A stretch of DNA of 64,000 bases from Chlorobium sp. (GTDB lineage Bacteria > Bacteroidota > Chlorobiia > Chlorobiales > Chlorobiaceae). The notes beneath the pieces are model-generated. The model had not been told where the DNA came from. It saw only the letters and a program-made list of their open reading frames with translations, and made no database searches. The stretch lies in contig JANQGE010000030.1 in NCBI GenBank assembly GCA_028277485.1, positions 1-64,000 on the forward strand. Reading direction: 5' to 3'. Positions 35,111 to 43,875 of the stretch are shown here, in pieces (position 1 is the stretch's first letter; each line of letters starts with the position of its first letter). A program made the translations under genes and the position numbers.

Positions 35111-36166
35111 TTAGTTGACCGATGTCCGGTGTTTGTCCGCAATTTCACCATGCAAAGACAGTATACGCGAGAACTGTGATGCAGCCTTTCCGCTCTCCAG
35201 GCAGTCTTTAGCCTTGCTCAGGCCGTCGTCGATGCAGGTTGCGCTACCGGACACGTAACATGCTATCGCGGCACTGTACAGCGCTGCTTCTGTCTGGGCC
35301 TTCGTGGCGCTTCCGTCGAGGATACTCAGGATTATTTCTGCATTACGTTTACTGTCGCCCCCTTTCAGATCAGCAATTTTCCATCGGGAAAGGCCGAAAT
35401 TTTCAGGCAGGGCTTCATGGTGTGTTATTTCCCCGTCGCAGAGTTCAGCGATGCGGGTCGGGCCGCATACGCTCGGTTCGTCAAGGCCGTTTCCTGTTTC
35501 GGTTTCTCCATGAACAACCATTGCATGACGGCACCCTGTTTCTTTCAGTGTGTGTATATAGATGTCCATGATTTGCATATCGAAAACACCGACAATCTGC
35601 TTGGTTACCTTTGCGGGATTAGCCAAAGGGCCGAGCAGGTTGAAAATGGTTTTTATACCCAGTTCCCTGCGTACATGTGCAACGGCTTTCATGGAAGGGT
35701 GATAGAGGGGGGCATAAAGAAAGGCGAAGCCGGTTTCACGGAAAAGCTCTTCAGTTACTTCGGGCGGTAAATCTATTTGGTAGCCGAGAGCTTCAAGCAC
35801 GTCGGCGCTGCCGCAGTGGCTTGTGACGGACCTGTTGCCGTGTTTTGCAATACGTACGCCAGCGCCGTTTGCAATGATGGCAGCAGCTGTAGAGAGGTTG
35901 AAGGTTCCGGCCTGATCTCCCCCGGTGCCGCAGGTATCGACAGCGTCTTTGTCGAGATGAACGGGGAGTACCCTGGAAATAAGCGAATAATATGCTCCCG
36001 TAACTTCCTCGACCGTTACGCCCTTTTTCTGGAGTAAGGCAAGGGTAGCTGCAATAACACTGTCCGGATACTCGCTCCGCATGATTCCGGACATGCAATC
36101 TTCCATCTCGTTGCGCGAAAGATCACTGCCTGCCAGTAGCTTGTGAAGTAACTCCTTGTGCTGCAT
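35111..36166 (-). CDS. trpD: anthranilate phosphoribosyltransferase
   Basis: TrpD adds phosphoribosyl to anthranilate in tryptophan synthesis. The 351-residue protein has DTCGTGGDQAGTFNLSTAAA (PRPP binding), VRIAKHGNRSVTSHCGSADV, and GLGLL-type FNLLGPLANPA. The family length is usual. No other trp genes are adjacent. It may share a promoter with bchG, 62 bp downstream. Confidence 0.97.
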   Translation of the reverse strand: MQHKELLHKLLAGSDLSRNEMEDCMSGIMRSEYPDSVIAATLALLQKKGVTVEEVTGAYYSLISRVLPVHLDKDAVDTCGTGGDQAGTFNLSTAAAIIANGAGVRIAKHGNRSVTSHCGSADVLEALGYQIDLPPEVTEELFRETGFAFLYAPLYHPSMKAVAHVRRELGIKTIFNLLGPLANPAKVTKQIVGVFDMQIMDIYIHTLKETGCRHAMVVHGETETGNGLDEPSVCGPTRIAELCDGEITHHEALPENFGLSRWKIADLKGGDSKRNAEIILSILDGSATKAQTEAALYSAAIACYVSGSATCIDDGLSKAKDCLESGKAASQFSRILSLHGEIADKHRTSVN

Positions 36167-36247
36167 ATAAAAAGCGTTGACAAATAGAAGAAAAACCCTG
36201 CAAAACTATAGATTAATTAAAATAAGCATGGCAATGCATACAAACTA

Positions 36248-36310
36248 AGGGTATCTCGAAAAATTTGCTGTAGGTTCTGATGGCCCCGCGTGAGATGCTG
36301 CTGGGACCGG
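36248..36310 (+). repeat. dispersed element, left end, decayed
   Basis: GGGTATCTCGAAAAATTTGC resembles the variant left end seen at 21879. The rest of the element is lost. It lies between the divergent trpD and M24 peptidase genes. Confidence 0.45.
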
Positions 36311-36344
36311 CGCAAAATTTGAATCACTCAAATGAGGTGAAAAA

Positions 36345-37409
36345 ATGTACGGAAGAATTGAATCGTTACTGAAAAAAATGTCTCGACAGGGCATTGATAC
36401 CGTTATTGTTTCAGATCCCCATGTTATCAGATGGCTGACAGGGTTCAGCGGTTCGAGTGCAAGGGTACTGCTCGGTCCGGAACGTTGTCTGCTGTTTACG
36501 GATTTTCGTTACGGCGAACAGGTCAAGCAGGAAGTTGACAGCATGGAATCCGTAATTATACAAGACGGTTATGCGGACGCCTTTGTCAAAGGCGGGTATC
36601 TGCAGGGAAAACGCATAGCCGTTCAGGAGGAACAGGTTACGGTCCATGAAGCCAGGCAGCTCGGTGAAAAACTAAAGGGCATGGAGATAGTGCCGGTTCA
36701 TGGTTTTTTTTACGAGTTCCGAATGATCAAGAATGAAATTGAAATAGCATACATGAAACATGCTGCTGCAATCAGCGAACAGGTGCTGGAAAAGATATTG
36801 CCGTTGATTTCCCCCGATGTGACGGAAGCCGATATCGCAGCGGAGATATCTTACTGGCACAAGCGTCTTGGGGCCGAAAAGGACTCTTTTGATCCGGTGG
36901 TTGCATCCGGTCCCCGCTCAGCTCTTCCGCATGCAAGGCCCGGAACGGACAGGTTCAGGCCGGGAACTCTGATTGTCATCGATATGGGATGTGTCTACAA
37001 TGGCTATGCTTCCGACCAGACGAGGACTGTTGCTCTCGGCAAGGTGACGGATGAAGCCCGGAAGATCTATAACATTACGAGGGCAGCGCAGCAACTGGGC
37101 ATTGATGCCGCCCTGCCCGGGATGTCCGGCAAGGAACTTGATGCTCTGGTGCGCGGTTATATCGACAAGCATGGTTACGGTGAGCACTTCGGGCACGGTC
37201 TTGGTCACGGTGTCGGCATTGAAGTTCATGAAAAACCTCGTCTGGGCAAATCATCCGACGACATTTTGCCGTTGCGCTCGGTGTTTACCGTTGAGCCCGG
37301 GATTTATCTCCCCGGCAAGTACGGTGTCCGTATCGAGGATACTGTAGTTATGGAGGAAGGGGGGGCGGTTCCTTTCCAGCATTTCACCAAGGAACTTATC
37401 GAGCTGTGA
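36345..37409 (+). CDS. M24-family aminopeptidase (Xaa-Pro peptidase)
   Basis: The 354-residue enzyme has the creatinase-like N-terminal domain (about 1-125) and the pita-bread metal domain. Metal ligands are visible: two Asp in VIDMGCVYNGYASDQTRTV, His in HGLGHGVGIEVHE, and two Glu in TVEPGIYLPG and GVRIEDTVVM. It would remove an N-terminal residue before proline. The start ATG 36345 follows GAGGTGAAAAA. It stands between two dispersed repeats. Confidence 0.9.
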   Translation: MYGRIESLLKKMSRQGIDTVIVSDPHVIRWLTGFSGSSARVLLGPERCLLFTDFRYGEQVKQEVDSMESVIIQDGYADAFVKGGYLQGKRIAVQEEQVTVHEARQLGEKLKGMEIVPVHGFFYEFRMIKNEIEIAYMKHAAAISEQVLEKILPLISPDVTEADIAAEISYWHKRLGAEKDSFDPVVASGPRSALPHARPGTDRFRPGTLIVIDMGCVYNGYASDQTRTVALGKVTDEARKIYNITRAAQQLGIDAALPGMSGKELDALVRGYIDKHGYGEHFGHGLGHGVGIEVHEKPRLGKSSDDILPLRSVFTVEPGIYLPGKYGVRIEDTVVMEEGGAVPFQHFTKELIEL

Positions 37410-37450
37410 AGGGCAAGAGATAAGGATTCAAGGGCCAAAAGCCAGAAATA

Positions 37451-37562
37451 AGGGCACCTCTATAAATTGTCGTGAGCGCTACAAGGCGGACGAAGCGCAG
37501 AAACCCTTTCTTATCCGACCAATGACGTAATCATGGTGCGCAACAAATTAATAGAGGTGCCA
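37451..37562 (-). repeat. dispersed GGGCACCTCTA element, short form, reverse orientation
   Basis: AGGGCACCTCTATAAATTGT opens it and GCAACAAATTAATAGAGGTG closes it, so both ends are intact. Inside, GAAACCCTTTCTTATCCGAC is the reverse complement of the short-form interior. Confidence 0.87.
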
Positions 37563-37604
37563 ATAAGTAAAGAGCTGTTTTTAATAGCTGGAGGATAGTG
37601 CTCA

Positions 37605-37952
37605 ATGGAAAGAATACCATACTGTCTTGTAATTACGACAGCGCCGGATGCGGCTGTTGCCGAAACCCTTGCGGAAGGCTTGCTGCATGAACGTCTTGCG
37701 GCCTGTATTCATATGCAGGATATCCGCAGCAGATATTTGTGGGAAAACAAGCTTTGCAGGGAACAGGAAACCGCTTTGTGGATCAAGACACTGGAGGAAC
37801 GTTATGACAGCGTTGAGAAGTACATTCAGGAACATCATCCTTACGACCTCCCTGAAATTATCCGAGTTCCCATTACCAAAGGCTTGCCCGCATACCTTAA
37901 GTGGCTTGCTGATACTGCCGGAGGGTCAGGATCGTCCCAGAAGACTCTTTAA
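37605..37952 (+). CDS. cutA: divalent-cation tolerance protein CutA
   Basis: The 115-residue protein has the CutA1 trimer fold: ITTAPDAAVAETLAEGLLHE, RLAACIHMQDIRSRYLWENK, and the PYDLPEIIRVPITKGLPAYL end. Members bind copper or other divalent ions; their function remains unclear. Its last 27 bp overlap the convergent holB gene. Confidence 0.93.
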   Translation: MERIPYCLVITTAPDAAVAETLAEGLLHERLAACIHMQDIRSRYLWENKLCREQETALWIKTLEERYDSVEKYIQEHHPYDLPEIIRVPITKGLPAYLKWLADTAGGSGSSQKTL

Positions 37953-39098
37953 GCGTATGGAATAAGCGGCGAGGGTCAGTAGCGGGTTGACGTTACGTTG
38001 AATGGCGCGGATAGCCTCTTCGGTAACCGTAGAGAGCGCGAAAAAGTCAGGATCGGTGAAGTTCTGGACGAAACGGTCGATTGTCTCACCGAGATCAGGG
38101 TTGTTGAACGATGTCCAGTCAGGGTCGATCTTTCTGTGGTTGATATCCTGGAAAAAAAGCAGAATCGAAGCAAGAAGGGAGATGATCTCCTGTTTGCCCA
38201 GGTTTTTTGAAAGTTCTTCCGTTCCTGCAATGGCTTCCCTGAGTCTGTTCGGAGAGAGGACGTTTCGCAGGAAATCAATAGCTTTGTCACGGGCAGAGAT
38301 GCCCTCGAAGGTTTCCAGGCTGTCCTCCTTAAAGCTGTTGACGGTATCTATTGCGACACGGAGGTTACCCCTTGAAAAATTTGTGATAAAGTGCTTCATC
38401 TCATCCTGAAGTTCGGGATAGGCAGTTTTCAGCCAGCGGTCCAGGTCGGCCGGTTTTATCCTCGAGAACTTCAGTGCCTGACACCGTGAACGGATAGTGG
38501 GCAGGACGCTTTCAGGCCGGGAAGATACCAGAATGAACAGTACGTGTTCGGGTGGCTCTTCGAGCAGCTTCAGCAATTTGTTTGCAGCGGAAGGGTGAAG
38601 CTTCTCCGGCCGGGATAAAATGAATACTTTTTTTCCGTCTTCGACGGGCATAAACGATGCTTTCTGCTGCAGAGCCGTTACCTGTTCGGTAAGGATACCC
38701 ATGGAGCGGTCCATCGAAGGCGTAAAATACGGGTTCCGTTTTTTCTGCTCGATCAGAGAGTCGTAGCGTTCTCTTGCTTCAGTGATGCGCTTGTTTTCTG
38801 CTTTTGCAGGGTCGCTTTTTTCAAGAAGGGCCGATTCGACAGGGAACACGTATTCAATATCCGGATGCATGAAGGTCTCGATCTTCCGGCAGCTCCTGCA
38901 GGTTCCACATGACCCGCTGTCATAAACGGCCGTGCGGTTTTTGCAATTGAGGGACTTGGCGAGTTCAAATGCCACAGACTCTTTTCCGATTCCCTCGGGT
39001 CCTGTGAAGAGGTATGCATGAGCAAGCCGCCCGGATAGTACGGCTTTTTGCAGAATACTTACTTGCAGGTTTTGGCCGATAATACTCTGCCAGCTCAT
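37926..39098 (-). CDS. holB: DNA polymerase III delta' subunit
   Basis: The clamp-loader subunit of 390 residues has Walker A-like GPEGIGKESVAFELAKSL (about 34-51), the zinc-binding cysteines in NCKNRTAV, GSCGTCRSCRK, and the DnaX-like KLLKLLEEPPEHVLFILVSS. SRxR is replaced by RSRCQALKF (sensor). Between residues 98 and 135 there is a charged insert. It overlaps the end of cutA and is 89 bp downstream of ilvE. Confidence 0.9.
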   Translation of the reverse strand: MSWQSIIGQNLQVSILQKAVLSGRLAHAYLFTGPEGIGKESVAFELAKSLNCKNRTAVYDSGSCGTCRSCRKIETFMHPDIEYVFPVESALLEKSDPAKAENKRITEARERYDSLIEQKKRNPYFTPSMDRSMGILTEQVTALQQKASFMPVEDGKKVFILSRPEKLHPSAANKLLKLLEEPPEHVLFILVSSRPESVLPTIRSRCQALKFSRIKPADLDRWLKTAYPELQDEMKHFITNFSRGNLRVAIDTVNSFKEDSLETFEGISARDKAIDFLRNVLSPNRLREAIAGTEELSKNLGKQEIISLLASILLFFQDINHRKIDPDWTSFNNPDLGETIDRFVQNFTDPDFFALSTVTEEAIRAIQRNVNPLLTLAAYSIRLKSLLGRS

Positions 39099-39187
39099 GT
39101 TGCAGCGTGGATCTAGTTATTATGGGTATTATGGGTGCCCTTATACCTGTCCGGCACAATGTGAAACGCTCGACAGATCAGCAACTC

Positions 39188-40099
39188 TTAGATAAACGTC
39201 AGCCAGTTATACGGATCTTCACCTGTTTGAATGATCTTCAGATAGTGAGACTGAAGAGTTTCCGTTACCGGGCCTCTTTTCTCATTGCCGATCGGGTACT
39301 TGTCAATACTTCTGACCGGAGTTATTTCAGCGGCGGTACCGGTAAGGAAAACCTCATCGGCAATATAAAGCGCCTCTCTCGGGATCATGGTTTCATGGAC
39401 TTCATAACCAAGTTCCTTTGCAATGTGGATAACAGCCTGACGTGTCAGGCCGGCAAGGATCGACTGGGCCGACATCGGGGTGTAAATGATCCCGTCGCGG
39501 ATAACAAAAACGTTCTCGCCGCTGCCTTCAGAGACATAGCCGTTAATATCCAGCCCGATACCTTCGGCGTAGCTGTCCATAATGGCTTCCATTTTAATCA
39601 ACTGCGAGTTGAGATAGTTGCCGCCGGCCTTCGCCCATGTAGGGAGGGTATTCGGCGCCAGCCTGTTCCATGAGGAGATACGAACGTCAACCCCGGTCTC
39701 AAGGACATCTTCACCGAGATAGGCACCCCATTCCCATGCAGCGATTGCAACTTCGATCGCCGCCAGGTGAGGGTTGACACCAAGTGCCCCCTGCCCCCGG
39801 TATACCAGCGGCCTTATGTAGCATGATTTATGGCCGTTTGCCTCAATGGTGGCAAGGATGGCATCTTTCAGCTCCTGCATGGAGTAGGGTATCTCGATCC
39901 TGTATATTTTTGAGGAGTCGTAAAGGCGTCTAATATGTTCATCCAGAAAAAGAACCGCGGTGCCCTTCGTCGTTTCATAGCATCGTATTCCTTCAAAAGT
40001 TGATGAACCGTAATGAATAACGTGCGACAGGACGTGTATTTTTGCATCATTCCAGTCGATAAGCTCGCCGTTCATCCAGATTTTTTCGGACTTGTTCAT
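39188..40099 (-). CDS. ilvE: branched-chain amino acid aminotransferase
   Basis: The 303-residue class IV PLP enzyme makes valine, leucine and isoleucine from their keto acids. The PLP lysine is in TWAKAGGNYLNSQLIKMEA and the conserved LDINGYVSEGSGENVFV follows. The N-terminal HVIHYGSSTFEGIRCYET is the substrate-loop signature. The length is normal. Confidence 0.95.
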   Translation of the reverse strand: MNKSEKIWMNGELIDWNDAKIHVLSHVIHYGSSTFEGIRCYETTKGTAVLFLDEHIRRLYDSSKIYRIEIPYSMQELKDAILATIEANGHKSCYIRPLVYRGQGALGVNPHLAAIEVAIAAWEWGAYLGEDVLETGVDVRISSWNRLAPNTLPTWAKAGGNYLNSQLIKMEAIMDSYAEGIGLDINGYVSEGSGENVFVIRDGIIYTPMSAQSILAGLTRQAVIHIAKELGYEVHETMIPREALYIADEVFLTGTAAEITPVRSIDKYPIGNEKRGPVTETLQSHYLKIIQTGEDPYNWLTFI

Positions 40100-40169
40100 T
40101 GCTCGGACATTGGTTTGTGAAAATACCGTAGCTTAAACCTACAAAATATATTGTTTTGTCTTTTCATTC

Positions 40170-40232
40170 AGGGCACCTCTATACATTTGTTACGCGCCCT
40201 GATTGCTTCGATGGGCCGATAGGGGAGGATCA
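40170..40232 (+). repeat. dispersed GGGCACCTCTA element, left end
   Basis: AGGGCACCTCTATACATTTG and TACGCGCCCTGATTGCTTCG are clear; after GGGCCGATAGGGG the match to the family is lost. It lies between pfk and ilvE. Confidence 0.7.
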
Positions 40233-40302
40233 AGGTACCCTTCAAGCTTCCTGCACGTATTTAGACGCGCTTTCTTTCGGGGTTCGGCGTCAAGAGTGCT
40301 TT

Positions 40303-41508
40303 TTAATAAATCCTTTCGTACACGCCTTCCACTTCTCGCAGAATCGGCTCGTACGTCTCGACTTTCCGGCCGAAACAGATGCCCAGAGATTCGTAAAGCG
40401 CTACTTGATCAAGGTCGACATAACGCTGCTCGATGGCCTTGCTTGATTCAATATATTCGATTTTGCGCCCTTTTACTTTGGAAATGGTTACACCGGTCTT
40501 GCCTTCGGTGAGAAGGATCACTGCCGCAGCACCGGCTTCATACCCGAAATTTACATCATAAGCCGACGAATTGCCTGCGCGCACGAGATGACCCGGATGG
40601 ATTTCCCGGACTTCGGGAATTTCATAGATGCCCTCCACAAACATTCCGGTTTCTTTCATGAACACCGGCATATCCGGATCAGCTTTCAGCCTTTTTTTCA
40701 GTTCCTGACAGACATATTTTCCCGCTCCGGCAAGCTTTTTGTGGCCGAAAGCATCAGCCCCGGCCGATTCATCGACGATGTCTGTGCCATCGGCGTTTTT
40801 CATGCCTTCCGCGACCACAATAGTATAGGTTCCGGCGTGAACGTCACTTTCCCTGATCCGGCGGGTGAAACGGCCGACGATATGTTCATACACAACATCC
40901 CAGTCGACCGGGATTTCAGGAACAAGTATGCAATCGGCTTCAGCAGCAATACCGCTTCTGAAAGCGGTATGTCCGGCGTAACGGCCAAACACTTCGGTTA
41001 CAAGGATACGGTTGTGGGTTCTTCCGGTGGTCTTCAGATCCTGGACAAACTGCGCGATACGATTGATGGTTGAGTCGCCGCCAACCGAATAGGTTTGCAG
41101 GTCGAGATCCATGGTTTTCGGGGCATGGATGCAGTGTATGCCGTTATTGTTCAGGTCCACCATGACGCTGCCGCTGTCATCGCCGCCGCTGATAACCAGG
41201 CCGTCAAGTTCGAACTTTTTCATCCCTTCCTTGATGCGATTGTATTTTTCGGGATTGCTTATGGCTTTTATCTTTACCCTCGAATGTCCGGCTTCGGAAC
41301 CAGCGAAGTTGCCTGAAAACTGGTCAAGGCGTGCACGGTTAAGGCGTACAAGCTTTTCCTGATCCACAAGGTTGTACAACCCGGCGTAACCATTCGGAAT
41401 AACATACATTTCAATACCCTTTGACAGGGCCATGAATGCTGCGCCTTTAATGACGGCGTTGAGGCCGCCACAATCCCCTCCACTGGTTAAAATGCCGATT
41501 TTTTTCAC
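40303..41508 (-). CDS. 6-phosphofructokinase, PPi-dependent type predicted
   Basis: The 401-residue enzyme phosphorylates fructose 6-phosphate. It has ILTSGGDCGGLNAVIKGAA at the start and VISGGDDSGSVMVDL (108-117). Two residues decide the phosphate donor: Asp 111 after GGD and Lys 131 in APKTMDLDL. ATP-dependent enzymes have Gly at both; this pair is known from PPi-dependent enzymes. The TIDND catalytic motif is changed to TMDLD (132-136), which keeps both Asp. The LVTEVFGRYAGHTAFRSG and the MFVEGIY region are also seen. PPi use would make the step reversible, useful for gluconeogenesis in an autotroph. Confidence 0.88.
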   Translation of the reverse strand: MKKIGILTSGGDCGGLNAVIKGAAFMALSKGIEMYVIPNGYAGLYNLVDQEKLVRLNRARLDQFSGNFAGSEAGHSRVKIKAISNPEKYNRIKEGMKKFELDGLVISGGDDSGSVMVDLNNNGIHCIHAPKTMDLDLQTYSVGGDSTINRIAQFVQDLKTTGRTHNRILVTEVFGRYAGHTAFRSGIAAEADCILVPEIPVDWDVVYEHIVGRFTRRIRESDVHAGTYTIVVAEGMKNADGTDIVDESAGADAFGHKKLAGAGKYVCQELKKRLKADPDMPVFMKETGMFVEGIYEIPEVREIHPGHLVRAGNSSAYDVNFGYEAGAAAVILLTEGKTGVTISKVKGRKIEYIESSKAIEQRYVDLDQVALYESLGICFGRKVETYEPILREVEGVYERIY

Positions 41509-41710
41509 GGTAGCGTTCTCCTATGAGTAGTTTGTTTAGTTGTTAACAGCTGAATTTTAGTACACCAAGATAGACTATGCAGTCAGATTTTTCAACTGAA
41601 TTTGTTGCAGTTGGGCAGCGGGACTGTATTTTTTGTCGATTACCGGTCATGCGCAAATCAATCGGCAGTTTCATTACGTGCTCCCATCTCCATTTTTTAT
41701 ACCTTACTAT
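41509..41710. other. intergenic region upstream of pfk, no gene seen
   Basis: It holds the pfk promoter on the minus strand. No recognised motif is present. A full dispersed repeat follows at 41711. Confidence 0.4.
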
Positions 41711-41854
41711 TGGGTACCTCTATAAATTGTCGTGGGCGACATGAGTATGAGGCGAACGGAGCGCAGAAACTGGAGTGTACACGTAGTACATGAGGATTTC
41801 GAGCACCGATCAACGAAGTAATCATGGTGCGCAACAAATTAATAGAGGTGCCCT
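41711..41854 (-). repeat. dispersed GGGCACCTCTA element, long form, reverse orientation
   Basis: It opens with GGGTACCTCTATAAATTGTC and closes with AACAAATTAATAGAGGTGCC. The core GTACATGAGGATTTCGAGCA is the reverse complement of the long-form core. It ends 17 bp upstream of the start of the FtsX-type permease gene. Confidence 0.88.
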
Positions 41855-41870
41855 ATTTATTGACTGAGTC

Positions 41871-43145
41871 ATGACTTTTCTCGATCATCTGCACATAGCT
41901 TACGTACACCTCAGGGAGAGGAAGCGTCAGGCCACACTGACCGCGCTTGGCGTAGCGGTCGGGTCAGCAATGCTGATCACGACGATTGCTGTTGCCGGGG
42001 GTATGTCCAGGAATGTGGTGAACAAGATTATCGATATTGCCCCGCATGTTATTATCAGTGCCGACCGGGTTGAGCCGCTGGTGCCGGACAACCTTATCGG
42101 GATTGAGAAAGAAGTGCTGGGTTTCGTTGAGAAAAATGTCACCGTTGCCGACAAGGAAACGATCAAGAACTATTCCGACGTTGTCGAGCGCATTCGTCCT
42201 GTTCGGGAGGTGGAGATTGTTTCTCCATATGTGACGAGCAACCTTATTGCGCGTAACCGGTCCCGTTTTATTTCCTGTGCTGCCAAGGGTGTTATTCCTG
42301 AAAAGGAGGTGGATATTGCCAATCTTGGCAAGAAACTTGTCGAGCCTGATGCGCTTTCCGAGCTTTCCTATACTCCAAACGGTGTCCTGGTCGGGAATCT
42401 GCTTGCAGAAGAGCTCAACGCATCTTACCATTCCCGTCTGGTGCTTATCAACGAAACCGGTGAAGAATTTCCGGTTACCGTTGTCGGTCGATTCAGCACG
42501 GGCTTCAACGCGAAAGACAGGCAGGAAGCTTATATCAATCTTGCGCTTGCGCAGCGCATTGAAGGAGTTGCAGCCAACTCGGTTACAGCTATCGGTCTCA
42601 GAACAGCGGATGTCAGCCGGGCCGGGGAGGTTGCCGAAAAGGTCCAGCAGCTTACCGGCTACCAGGCTGAAAGCTGGGACGAAACCAACAAAAATGTCAT
42701 TGACTTCTACAACCGTAACGGAGTGATTACGCTCGTGCTCGTAGGTTTTGTCTTTATAGTTGCGGGCCTTGGTGTTTCATCCGTCATGACCACCATTGTA
42801 CTGCAGAAAACCAAAGATATTGCCATTATGCGTTCCATGGGAGTGCGGCGCAAGAACATAACAGGCATTTTCATGATGGAGGGATTTATCATTGGTGTTC
42901 TCGGTGTGAGTTTCGGAAGTCCGCTGGGGCATTTTATCTGCCGGCTTGTAAGGTCGATCCGTTTTGAGGCAAATACGGCGGGTGTTTTGCAGAGTGACAG
43001 GATCCATCTTTTCGAGACCCCGGAAGCTTACATCATTGTGATTGTTTTCGGTATCGTTATCTCGGTAGCTTCTTCGTTAGGCCCTGCGCGGAGGGCCGCC
43101 GGCTATGTTCCCGTAAAAATCCTCCGGGGTCAGACGGGGGGATAG
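41871..43145 (+). CDS. MacB/LolC-type ABC transporter permease
   Basis: The 424-residue protein has one N-terminal membrane helix (ATLTALGVAVGSAMLITTIA), a long periplasmic domain (about 45-280), and three C-terminal helices with the FtsX signature (VGFVFIVAGLGVSSVMTTIV, KDIAIMRSMGVRRKNITGIF). This is the topology of LolC/LolE and MacB permeases, which use mechanical coupling to move lipoproteins or export substrates. No ATPase gene is adjacent. The start is 17 bp from a repeat element, so the promoter or RBS may lie within or next to it. Confidence 0.85.
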   Translation: MTFLDHLHIAYVHLRERKRQATLTALGVAVGSAMLITTIAVAGGMSRNVVNKIIDIAPHVIISADRVEPLVPDNLIGIEKEVLGFVEKNVTVADKETIKNYSDVVERIRPVREVEIVSPYVTSNLIARNRSRFISCAAKGVIPEKEVDIANLGKKLVEPDALSELSYTPNGVLVGNLLAEELNASYHSRLVLINETGEEFPVTVVGRFSTGFNAKDRQEAYINLALAQRIEGVAANSVTAIGLRTADVSRAGEVAEKVQQLTGYQAESWDETNKNVIDFYNRNGVITLVLVGFVFIVAGLGVSSVMTTIVLQKTKDIAIMRSMGVRRKNITGIFMMEGFIIGVLGVSFGSPLGHFICRLVRSIRFEANTAGVLQSDRIHLFETPEAYIIVIVFGIVISVASSLGPARRAAGYVPVKILRGQTGG

Positions 43146-43146
43146 G

Positions 43147-43620
43147 CTACTTGTCACTCAGCAAGCAGACGGCGTGGGCTGCGACCCCTTCTTCACGGCC
43201 GATGTAGCCAAGCTTTTCATTTGTGGTGGCTTTCACGGAGACCTTACTGACATCGATATCGAGGCACTGAGCTATATTTTCACGCATTGCCATGATATGA
43301 GGAGCAACTTTGGGACGCTCCATGAGCAGCATCGAGTCGATATTTTCTATTGAATAACCTTCGTTGGCGATAAGTTTGCCGACATGACGCAGCAGTATCT
43401 TGCTGTCGATATCCTTAAATTCCGAGCTGGTATCGGGAAAGTGTTTGCCGATGTCGCCGAGCGCGGCGGCCCCGAGCAGGGCATCGCTGATCGTGTGCAG
43501 CAAAACATCCGCGTCGCTGTGCCCTTTGAGCCCTTTGATATGGGATATCTCTACGCCACCGACAATAAGTTTTCTGCCTTCCACAAGCTGGTGTACGTCA
43601 ATGCCGATTCCTATGCGCAT
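43147..43620 (-). CDS. ispF: 2-C-methyl-D-erythritol 2,4-cyclodiphosphate synthase
   Basis: IspF makes MEcPP in the non-mevalonate isoprenoid path, which feeds carotenoids and chlorophyll tails here. ATG 43620 gives MRIGIGIDVHQLVEGRKLIV and 157 residues; the metal ligands are Asp 8 and His 10 (IDVHQL) and His 42. GHSDADVLLHTISDALLGAA and TTNEKLGYIGREEGVAAHAV are family motifs. The frame goes on to 43680 through repeat sequence, which is not coding. It is convergent with the upstream permease, with a gap of 1 bp. Confidence 0.96.
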   Translation of the reverse strand: MRIGIGIDVHQLVEGRKLIVGGVEISHIKGLKGHSDADVLLHTISDALLGAAALGDIGKHFPDTSSEFKDIDSKILLRHVGKLIANEGYSIENIDSMLLMERPKVAPHIMAMRENIAQCLDIDVSKVSVKATTNEKLGYIGREEGVAAHAVCLLSDK

Positions 43621-43649
43621 AAAAGTGTAACTGCTTGAAACTTGATTAA

Positions 43650-43766
43650 AGGGTGCCTCTATGTGTTCCGCGCGCTTCAATTGCTTCGTTGAGCGGATGG
43701 AAAGGGGTTTCTGTGCTCCGTACGCCTTGCACGTGAACCGCTCATGACAACAAATAGCGGTGCCTT
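43650..43766 (+). repeat. dispersed GGGCACCTCTA element, short form
   Basis: AGGGTGCCTCTATGTGTTCC opens it and CAACAAATAGCGGTGCCTTA ends it. The interior (CAATTGCTTCGTTGAGCGGA, GGGGTTTCTGTGCTCCG) is the short variant. It lies between the divergent ispF and DUF4407 genes. Confidence 0.85.
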
Positions 43767-43875
43767 AAGTATTTCAGGGAAGCAAGATATCATTATATTT
43801 AAAAAAATAAGAATCTCGATATTGCAGGGTAAACAATATCTGCAGGCTGTTGAACAGGTACGCAAAAAACCTGCC

